DNA of 64,000 bases from positions 56,642 to 120,641 of the forward strand of contig CAUEPS010000004.1 of the NCBI GenBank assembly GCA_959019775.1, given 5' to 3'. Position 1 is the first letter of the stretch; each line of letters opens with the position of its first letter. A model generated the notes under the pieces. The model made no database searches. It saw only the letters and a list, made by a program, of their open reading frames with translations, and was not told the origin of the DNA. Position numbers and translations under genes: made by a program. Positions 43,671-50,175 of the stretch are shown piece by piece. The stretch comes from an uncultured Collinsella sp. (GTDB lineage Bacteria; Actinomycetota; Coriobacteriia; Coriobacteriales; Coriobacteriaceae).

Positions 43671-44609
43671 CTAGTCGCGCAGCTCGCGGCCGGTGATCTC
43701 GAGGAACACATCGTTGAGGGTCGGCGGCTCGCTCCACACGCGGCCGAGCGCCACGTCGGCAGCACGCAGCGTGTCAAGGATGTCAACCAAGTTGTGCGGG
43801 CTCGCCTCGCAGGTGCAGACGAGCTCGCCGCCGGACAGCTCAACCGAAAGCACGTGCTCGTGGGCGCGCAGGCGCTCGACTGTGGCGGCCTCGACGGCGC
43901 CGACCTCGACAGTCACGCGCTCGCCCATCTGAATCATGCGCTTGAGCTCGTCGTTGGTGCCCTGCGCCAGCACGCGGCCGCCGTCCATGATCATGATGCG
44001 GCTGCAAATCTGCTCGACTTCCTCCATGTAATGGCTGGTATACACCACTGTGGCGCCCTCGTCGCGCAGGCGGCAGATGCCCTCCAGGATGGCGTTGCGG
44101 CTCTGCGGGTCGACCGCCACCGTGGGCTCGTCAAAGAAGATGAGCTCGGGCTTGTGCGCGATGCCGCAGGCAATGTTGAGGCGACGCGCCAGGCCGCCCG
44201 AGAGCTTGCCGGGGCGAAACTTGGTAAAGTCGCCCAGCCCGACAAAGTCGATGGCCTCTTCGACCAGCGCGCGACGGCGCTTGCGGTCGTTGACGTAAAG
44301 GCTGCAGAAATAGTCGATGTTCTCGCGCACCGTAAGCTCGTCAAACACCGCCACCTGCTGCGGCACCACGCCGATGCGGCGCTTGAGGTCGTAGCGGGCG
44401 GGCGTCATGGGCTCGCCGAACAGATCGATGGTGCCTTTGTCGTAGGCAAGCAGCTGCAGAATACAGTTGATGGACGTGGTCTTGCCCGAGCCGTTGGGGC
44501 CGAGCAGACCAAAGATCTCGCCGGGGGCGATGCTCAAGTTAAAGTGGTCGAGCGCAATAAGATCGTCATAGCGCTTGACGAGGTTTTCGACGTGGACGAT
44601 GTCTGTCAT
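43671..44609 (-). CDS. ABC transporter ATP-binding protein (drug/antibiotic exporter type)
   Basis: A 312-residue ATPase of the CcmA/DrrA type: Walker A GPNGSGKTT (about 38-46), signature LSGGLARR, where the usual glutamine is leucine, Walker B LIFFDEPTVAVD, and the H-loop TSHYMEE. The C-terminal 80 residues form the DUF4162-like dimer domain. It is the first gene of the three-gene exporter. ATG 44609 is chosen because the protein proper (MTDIVHVENLVK) starts there. The gene diverges from the histidine kinase gene at 44807, a typical arrangement for regulator-controlled exporters. Confidence 0.93.
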   Translation of the reverse strand: MTDIVHVENLVKRYDDLIALDHFNLSIAPGEIFGLLGPNGSGKTTSINCILQLLAYDKGTIDLFGEPMTPARYDLKRRIGVVPQQVAVFDELTVRENIDYFCSLYVNDRKRRRALVEEAIDFVGLGDFTKFRPGKLSGGLARRLNIACGIAHKPELIFFDEPTVAVDPQSRNAILEGICRLRDEGATVVYTSHYMEEVEQICSRIMIMDGGRVLAQGTNDELKRMIQMGERVTVEVGAVEAATVERLRAHEHVLSVELSGGELVCTCEASPHNLVDILDTLRAADVALGRVWSEPPTLNDVFLEITGRELRD

Positions 44610-44794
44610 GAGACGGCCCTTCCGTTGATTGCGGCCCGGTACGATTGCATCATCGCAGGAGCGGGCGGTGCGCACCAGTGAGCTTTGTCACGAGTGCGAG
44701 GTTTGGTCGTGCGGCCCGCCGGCGCCCCCGCTTTGCCGCGCGGGAGGAATGTCACGGTTGCGCAGGCGGCCCCTCTACCACGCGCGGCTTCGCG

Positions 44795-44800
44795 TACAAT
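44795..44800 (+). promoter_or_regulatory. -10 box TACAAT for a probably leaderless kinase transcript
   Basis: TACAAT ends seven bases before the A of ATG 44807, and no Shine-Dalgarno lies between. Transcription would begin at or next to the start codon, giving a leaderless mRNA. The -35 region is weak, so activation by a regulator is possible. Confidence 0.5.
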
Positions 44801-44806
44801 ACCCGT

Positions 44807-45952
44807 ATGAACAGGCTTTTCGACAAATCGATCGTTCTGGCGTGCTGTATTGCGGCCGCCATGGGTCTTGCTGTGGACGCTCGCCTGGTCGCGGCGTTTT
44901 GCCTTGGCGTTATCGCCACCTCGCTGGCCGAGGTCGCACAGGAGGAACGCACGCGCCGTACAAGCGAGGCCGCGAGTTACGCTTACATCATCGCGGCTGT
45001 CTTCGTGCCGCCGTTTGTGCCGTTTGCGCCCCTCGCCCTCTATGACATCGCGCGACGCGTGCGCCGTGAGCACGTTTGGGTCGCGCTGAGCATTGGCGTC
45101 GCCTTTGTCTTTGCGCTCGTCGCGGACCTTCGCGCCGACGAGCTCACCGCCCGAACGCTCCTGCTGACCGCCATCCTCTCGGTTGCCGCCACCTTGCTAT
45201 CGCTACGTACTGCCCAGTTGGAGCGCGAGCAGCAGCGCATGCGCCGCACACGCGACGAGCTGCAGGAACGAGCCCTCGCGCTCGAGGCGCGCAACCGTGA
45301 TCTTGCCGACCGCCAGGACTACGAAGTCGAGCTCGCGACGCTCGCCGAACGCGCCCGCATCGCGCGCGAGATCCACGATAACGTGGGGCACCAGCTCACG
45401 CGCGCCTCACTGCAGGCCGAAGCCCTGCGCGTGGTTCACGCCGACGAGCCCGGCGTCGCCGCCGATTTCGCCGACGTCAAACGCACGGTTGACGAGGCGC
45501 TCCAGCTTGTGCGCGCCAGCGTCCACGCGCTCAACGAAAACGCCGTCGACCTTTCCGTGCAGCTCGAACGCATTGTTGAAGGCGCGCACTCGGACGGCGG
45601 TCCGCAGATTGAGCTTGAAGTTTTGGCCGAGCATGCACCCGCAAACGTCGCCAACTGTTTTGCGGCGGTCCTGCGCGAGGCGCTCTCCAACACCATGCGC
45701 CACGCTTGCGCCCATGCTGTCACTGTACGGTGTATGGAGCATCCGTCGTTTTACCAGCTCATCGTTACCGACGATGGCGTGGGCGGGGTCCAAGCAAGCG
45801 GCCGCGGCGCCGCGGAGGGCATGGGGCTCGCTTCCATGCGCGAGCGCATCGAGGCGCTTGGCGGCACCTTCACCGCCGGTCCGCGCGCCGGCGCCGGCGG
45901 CTGGCGCGTGTTTGCCACCGTTCCCAAACAGCAAGGAGATGAGGACCGATGA
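44807..45952 (+). CDS. Sensor histidine kinase, NarL-type (HisKA_3)
   Basis: A 381-residue kinase. The first 135 residues hold four to five hydrophobic helices with little outside loop, so the sensor is within the membrane. A coiled-coil linker (about 135-180) leads to the phospho-histidine H190 in REIHDNVGHQLT. The ATPase domain has the N-box REALSNTMRHA and the G-box DDGVGG. It phosphorylates the response regulator whose gene overlaps it by four bases (ATGA). It diverges from the ABC-2 exporter, which it may sense and induce, as in LiaS- or DesK-like systems. Confidence 0.93.
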   Translation: MNRLFDKSIVLACCIAAAMGLAVDARLVAAFCLGVIATSLAEVAQEERTRRTSEAASYAYIIAAVFVPPFVPFAPLALYDIARRVRREHVWVALSIGVAFVFALVADLRADELTARTLLLTAILSVAATLLSLRTAQLEREQQRMRRTRDELQERALALEARNRDLADRQDYEVELATLAERARIAREIHDNVGHQLTRASLQAEALRVVHADEPGVAADFADVKRTVDEALQLVRASVHALNENAVDLSVQLERIVEGAHSDGGPQIELEVLAEHAPANVANCFAAVLREALSNTMRHACAHAVTVRCMEHPSFYQLIVTDDGVGGVQASGRGAAEGMGLASMRERIEALGGTFTAGPRAGAGGWRVFATVPKQQGDEDR

Positions 45953-46578
45953 GGCTCATCGTTGTCGACGACGACCGCTTGGTGGTCGATTCGCTCAAGA
46001 TTATCCTGGGCGCCCAGCCGCAAATCGAGGTGGTGGGTACTGGCGCCGACGGCAACGACGCAGTGGCTCTTTATGCCGAGCACGCACCCGATATCGCACT
46101 GCTCGACATCCAGATGCCGGGACGCGACGGCCTTTCGGCGGCACGCGAAATCCTTGAGCGCGACCCTGCGGCGCGCGTGGTGTTTCTGACGACATTCTCG
46201 GATGACGAGTACATTGTGTCGGCGCTCAAGTTGGGCGCCCGCGGCTACCTGATTAAAACCGATGTCGCCGCCATTCCACCAGCGTTGGCGCAGGTCATGG
46301 ATGGCAAACGCGTGCTCGAGGGTAAGGCGATCGAGGATATCAACTTTGATGGGGCGGGCATCGAAGGCGGCACGCCCCGCCGGCCCGCCGCCTTTGCCAG
46401 CCTAACCGACCGCGAGTTTGAAGTCGCTGAACTCATCGCCCGCGGCCTCGACAACAAGGAGATTGCCGCCACCGCCTATATGGGCGAAGGCACCGTACGC
46501 AACCACATCAGCTCGATCCTTGCCAAAATGGGCCTGCGCAACCGCACGCAGATCGCCATCGCCTACCTGCGAGGGTAA
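45949..46578 (+). CDS. LuxR/NarL-family response regulator
   Basis: A 209-residue regulator: receiver domain (about 1-120) with acidic pocket VVDDD, phospho-aspartate D53 in LLDIQMPGRDG, and lysine in YLIKTD; then a LuxR-type HTH (about 145-205) with LTDREFEVAELIARGLDNKE. It is phosphorylated by the kinase encoded upstream, translation coupled through ATGA. The probable target is the divergent promoter region 44610-44806 that drives the ABC-2 exporter. A repeat-rich gap of 800 bases follows it. Confidence 0.95.
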   Translation: MRLIVVDDDRLVVDSLKIILGAQPQIEVVGTGADGNDAVALYAEHAPDIALLDIQMPGRDGLSAAREILERDPAARVVFLTTFSDDEYIVSALKLGARGYLIKTDVAAIPPALAQVMDGKRVLEGKAIEDINFDGAGIEGGTPRRPAAFASLTDREFEVAELIARGLDNKEIAATAYMGEGTVRNHISSILAKMGLRNRTQIAIAYLRG

Positions 46579-46640
46579 TTTCCCAACGGCCGACCACCCC
46601 CGGCATAGCAAAATGGCTGTTACCGATTTAACGCCATTTC

Positions 46641-46792
46641 AAAACTATGCCGGTTTACTACGACGAATCGCCCGCCTTCGACCACGGTAAATTGCGCGCT
46701 TGCAAAACCGCAGGTAGAACGCTTGCAATATTTAGAAAAATGCAGTCATGGTCGGGAATGTCGAATTCATCGTAGTAAACCGACATAGTTTT
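46641..46792. repeat. Long-hairpin element 1 (type B arms)
   Basis: Outer arms AAAACTATGCCGGTTTACTA plus CG (46641-46662) and the complement at 46771-46792 differ at one base. Inside, a degenerate stem includes CGACCACGG paired with CATGGTCGG, and the centre holds AAAACCGCAGGTAGAACG. The left flank GGCTGTTACCGATTTAACGC (46615-46634) resembles that of element 3. Confidence 0.8.
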
Positions 46793-46885
46793 GTTCGGGC
46801 GGCCCCGCACGAGTGCCTCCGCAAGCCTCACGGGACCAAAATGATCCGTTTTCTTCCGCCCGCGGAGATCGGCCGACGGCACCCG

Positions 46886-47043
46886 CCACGAAATCGGCCC
46901 ATCTACTACGTTTGACTCAATATCCCCGACCATAACCGCGTTTCATGAAAAACCGCAGGCGTTTTACCTGCGGTTTTTATTTCGCATTATTTGCCATGGT
47001 TGAGGGTAGCGGCTTAAACGTAGTAGATGGGCCCATTTCGTGG
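46886..47043. repeat. Long-hairpin element 2 (type A arms) with terminator-like core
   Basis: The 28-base outer arms start CCACGAAATCGGCCCATCTA (46886-46913) and match the complement at 47016-47043 with one difference. An inner stem pairs CCCGACCAT with ATGGTTGAG. The tip is AAAAACCGCAGG (46948-46959) with CCTGCGGTTTTT (46967-46978), a perfect intrinsic-terminator-like hairpin. Together the structure can fold over nearly 160 bases. Confidence 0.85.
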
Positions 47044-47138
47044 CAGACGGGTCACGAGGCAGCCCTCGCAAGGCCAAAATGGTCCGTTTTCCTCCGTCCA
47101 CGGGAGATCAAAGGCTGTTACGGATATGGCGCCATTTC

Positions 47139-47290
47139 AAAACTATGCCGGATTACGGGGCTAAAGTCGGGACCCTCATCCATACCTTCATTTTTTGAAA
47201 AACAGCAGGCTATCTACCTGCGGTTTTGTTTTTGCGATTTTCGGTATGGTCGAAGGTTCGCTATCCAGCCCCGTAAACCGGCATAGTTTT
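47139..47290. repeat. Long-hairpin element 3 (type B arms)
   Basis: 24-base arms starting AAAACTATGCCGGATTACGG (47139-47162), complement at 47267-47290 with one difference. The core has AACAGCAGG and CCTGCGGTTTTG, and the inner stem CATCCATACC / GGTATGGTCG. Between elements 2 and 3 lies a linker, CAAAATGGTCCGTTTTCCTC (from 47075), also present between elements 1 and 2 (from 46837). With these, the gene-free gap 46579-47377 is nearly filled. Confidence 0.85.
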
Positions 47291-47377
47291 GTTAGCGGCA
47301 GCCTAACCGCGCGTTTAAGCGCGGGGCCGGTGGGGCATTTTTGCCCCACTGGCCCCTATTCCAGCTCTATACCAACG

Positions 47378-47719
47378 CTACTCCGGCTTGGTTTCTACCG
47401 TGGGAGTCTTATCCGCCGTGACTGGAGTGCGGGCGGTGTCCATAGTCAGGCAGTGCTTGGGGCAGCTCTCGACGCACTCGCCGCACACCACGCAGGCGTA
47501 CGGGTCGATCGACCACGTTCCGCCCTTGCGATCGACCGCGAGCGCGCCCGCCGGGCAACGCCGTGCGCACATGCCGCAGCAGATGCACACGTCCATGTCA
47601 TTGACGATATGCCCGCGCAAGCGCTCGGGCGCCGTCAGCTTCTCCTGCGGATAGCAAACCGTGACCGGCCGCTTGACCATAGAACCCAAGGCCGTCTTGG
47701 CAAATGTCAGCAAACTCAT
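47378..47719 (-). CDS. echF: Ech hydrogenase iron-sulfur subunit, EchF-like (two 4Fe-4S)
   Basis: A 113-residue ferredoxin-like subunit with two clusters, CICCGMCARRCP (about 45-56) and CVVCGECVESCP (about 76-87). It links the hydrogenase small subunit to ferredoxin in the cytoplasm-facing arm of an energy-converting hydrogenase. It is the last gene of the ech operon, seven bases after the large-subunit gene. The name follows the gene order A-B-C-D-E-F. The C-terminal 20 residues (TPTVETKPE at the end) are polar and not conserved in character. Confidence 0.85.
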   Translation of the reverse strand: MSLLTFAKTALGSMVKRPVTVCYPQEKLTAPERLRGHIVNDMDVCICCGMCARRCPAGALAVDRKGGTWSIDPYACVVCGECVESCPKHCLTMDTARTPVTADKTPTVETKPE

Positions 47720-47726
47720 GCCGCGC

Positions 47727-48815
47727 CTACCTTTCCGTGCAGCTAATGCAGGGGTCGATGGTCAGGATAATCATGGGCACGCTGGCAAGGAGCACGCCCT
47801 GCAGCGCATGCGTCAGACCCGCCAGGTTCTGCGACGTCGGCGTGCGAACGCGAAAACGGTCCAGGTTCTTGGTGCCGTTACCGCGCACATAGTAATACGC
47901 CTCGCCGCGCGGCTGCTCAATCACAACCTCACCGCGCGCGCCGTCGGCCGGCGTGAGCTTGGTGCGCCCGCCGATTCCGTCGTGCGGAATCTTGCCGACA
48001 AGCTCCTTGATGATGTCCATGGCCTGTGTGACCTCGGCACAACGCACCTGGCAGCGGGCATAGCAGTCGCCATCGCTAGCAACGATAGGCTCAAACGCGG
48101 CCAGATCCGCATAGGCACCGTCGCCAAACATGCGCACGTCGTAGTCCACGCCCGAGGCGCGACCGAACGGGCCGACCATCGACAGATCAAGCGCGTCCTT
48201 CTTGCTGATCACACCCACGTCATGCAGGCGCTCGCCGCAGCTGTTGTCGTCCAAAAACGTATGCACCAGGGCCTCGTAGTCGGGACGCATGGCATCGAGC
48301 GTCTGCACAATACCCGCCAGCTCAGAGTCCTCAATATCGTGCTTAAGGCCGCCAATCTCGTTAATCGAAAGGATCACTCGGCCGCCGCAAGTGCTCTCGA
48401 AGATCTTGAGAATCTGCTCGCGCAGGGTCCACGAACGATAGAACAGCGCCTCGAAGCCAAAGGCATCGGCGAGCAGGCCCAGCCACAACAGGTGCGAGTG
48501 AATGCGCGAAAGCTCGTGCAAAATGGTACGGATGTACTGCACGCGGCCGGGCACCTCGATGTCGAGCATGCGCTCGCAGGCGCTGGCATAGCCGCAGCTG
48601 TGTCCCACGGCGCAGATGCCGCAGATGCGCTCGGCGATGTAGCCAAACTGATGCATATCGCGCTTTTCGGTGAGTTTCTCGAGCCCGCGGTGCACAAAGC
48701 CGATCTGCGGAATTGCCTCGAGAACGCGGTCGTCCTCGATCACCAGGTCCAGATGAAGCGGCTCGGGCAGCACCGGGTGCTGCGGGCCAAACGGAACAAC
48801 GGAGCGATGTGCCAT
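47727..48815 (-). CDS. echE: Ech-type NiFe hydrogenase large subunit, EchE-like
   Basis: A 362-residue group 4 NiFe hydrogenase catalytic subunit. Both nickel-binding pairs are intact: C65/C68 in RICGICAVGHS and C356/C359 in the terminal DPCISCTER. This separates it from NuoD, which has lost them. The protein ends at CTER, where other hydrogenases such as HycE carry a peptide removed by a maturation protease, so no such cut is needed. It makes H2 from protons and ferredoxin electrons, or the reverse. The gene sits five bases after the EchD-like gene. No hyp maturation genes are in the window. Confidence 0.92.
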   Translation of the reverse strand: MAHRSVVPFGPQHPVLPEPLHLDLVIEDDRVLEAIPQIGFVHRGLEKLTEKRDMHQFGYIAERICGICAVGHSCGYASACERMLDIEVPGRVQYIRTILHELSRIHSHLLWLGLLADAFGFEALFYRSWTLREQILKIFESTCGGRVILSINEIGGLKHDIEDSELAGIVQTLDAMRPDYEALVHTFLDDNSCGERLHDVGVISKKDALDLSMVGPFGRASGVDYDVRMFGDGAYADLAAFEPIVASDGDCYARCQVRCAEVTQAMDIIKELVGKIPHDGIGGRTKLTPADGARGEVVIEQPRGEAYYYVRGNGTKNLDRFRVRTPTSQNLAGLTHALQGVLLASVPMIILTIDPCISCTER

Positions 48816-48820
48816 GGACC

Positions 48821-49534
48821 TTACGCCTCCTTTTTCTGCTTGTCGCGGGCGGCCTTGGCGGCAAGCGCCGCGCGGACCTTGGCCGCTTTCTCGGGATCCA
48901 TGGCGGCGAGCTTTGCCTCCATCTCGGCGGCCTTGAGCGCGGCCTTCGCAGCAGCTTCATCGTGCTGAGCATCGGAGCCGGCAGCCGCATCGGGCTGAAC
49001 GGCAGCGCCCGCAGCATCGCCGGCGTCTGCGGCGCCCTCCCCCGCAGCAGCAGCGGCAGCGGCCTTCTCGGCCGCAGCCTTGCGCGCCTTGGCCTCTGCG
49101 GCGGCACGGACCTTCATGGCTTTCTCGCGCGCGGCCTTCACCTCGGGTGTGATGACGCTCATGGGCTCGGCAGTCGAGACCTGGTAGAAAAAGCCCTTAA
49201 AGTCGATCTGCATGTCGGTGATGGCAAGCCCAAACAGATCGTGTGCCTCGTTCTCAAACGGAAACACCGCCGGATAGTACGAGCTGATGGACGGAATCTC
49301 CTGACACTGGTCGATGCCCTCGACTACCAGGTTCTCAATCGCATAGTTACCGTCCTGAGCGATCTGCTCTTGCGCAGCGCGGACGTTGATAAACGTATAG
49401 ACCAGGCGATACGTGCCGTCGTCGACGCTGCGCTCGGCGTGCATTTGCACAAAGCGCGCGCCGACGCCCTTGAGCGCCTGGACATGCAACAGGAGCTCGT
49501 CGATCCCGACGGTGGTATAGATAGCCTTTTGCAT
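48821..49534 (-). CDS. echD: Ech hydrogenase subunit EchD-like (NuoC family) with long Ala/Lys/Glu tail
   Basis: A 237-residue protein. The first 130 residues follow the NuoC/30-kDa subunit pattern (YRLVYTFINV, SISSYYPAVFPFENEAHDLFGL), which docks onto the large subunit. The last 105 residues are almost only alanine, glutamate, lysine and aspartate and probably form a long charged helix, an extension that the usual EchD lacks. The gene overlaps the small-subunit gene by one base (TAATG), so it is coupled. The tail's role is unknown. Confidence 0.85.
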   Translation of the reverse strand: MQKAIYTTVGIDELLLHVQALKGVGARFVQMHAERSVDDGTYRLVYTFINVRAAQEQIAQDGNYAIENLVVEGIDQCQEIPSISSYYPAVFPFENEAHDLFGLAITDMQIDFKGFFYQVSTAEPMSVITPEVKAAREKAMKVRAAAEAKARKAAAEKAAAAAAAGEGAADAGDAAGAAVQPDAAAGSDAQHDEAAAKAALKAAEMEAKLAAMDPEKAAKVRAALAAKAARDKQKKEA

Positions 49535-50163
49535 TACTCGGCCTCCTTTGCAGCGGCGGGCGTCTCAGCAGGTGCGTCACCAGCGGCGGGTGCGGCGGAC
49601 CTGGTGGACACGTTGGCCTCGACGCCGTCACCGGCACCGCCAGCCCCGGCCCCCGCAGCCACAAACCCGTCCTCGCCCAGCTCAACGCCACCGTCCCAGG
49701 TAGCGGCGCCGCCCACGGTGAGCGGATCGCCGCCGGCGCGCATCACGGCCTCCTTCTGGTCCAGGATGCCGCACGCCTCCACGATGGCATCGATCACGGT
49801 CTCGGGACGAATGGCGCACCCGGGCGCGTACACGTCCACGGGAATCGCGCGGTCCACGCCGCCGATCACGTTATACGCATCGCGGAACACGCCGCCCGAG
49901 CACGCGCAAATGCCGCACGCCACCACGCACTTGGGCTCGAGCATCTGGTTGTAGATCTGGCGCACGACGGGCAGGTTCTGGGCATTGACCGAACCCGTCA
50001 CCAAAAAGATATCCGCATGCTTGGGGTTTCCGGTGTTGACCACGCCAAAGCGCTCCGCATCGAACAGCGGCGTGAGCGAGGCCAGCACCTCGATATCGCA
50101 TCCATTGCAGCTCGAGCCGTCGTAATGAATAACCCACGGCGAGCGCGACATTTTATGATCCAT
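49534..50163 (-). CDS. echC: Ech hydrogenase small subunit, EchC-like (NuoB family)
   Basis: A 209-residue protein with one 4Fe-4S site: C19 and C22 in SSCNGCDIE, the cysteines in ACGICACSGG (about 84-93), and PGCAIRPE. It conducts electrons between the ferredoxin-like subunit and the NiFe site. After residue 150 comes a glycine/alanine-rich tail of about 60 residues that ordinary EchC proteins lack, a feature shared with EchD here. The gene lies 12 bases after the membrane-subunit fusion and shares one base with echD. Confidence 0.9.
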   Translation of the reverse strand: MDHKMSRSPWVIHYDGSSCNGCDIEVLASLTPLFDAERFGVVNTGNPKHADIFLVTGSVNAQNLPVVRQIYNQMLEPKCVVACGICACSGGVFRDAYNVIGGVDRAIPVDVYAPGCAIRPETVIDAIVEACGILDQKEAVMRAGGDPLTVGGAATWDGGVELGEDGFVAAGAGAGGAGDGVEANVSTRSAAPAAGDAPAETPAAAKEAE

Positions 50164-50175
50164 GGATGCCGCCTC

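Noticed and set aside
46658..47286. Small proteins encoded within the long-hairpin cluster
   Set aside because: Open frames on both strands here run through the inverted repeats and encode the same kind of peptide from each arm; they have no convincing ribosome sites and are by-products of the repeats.
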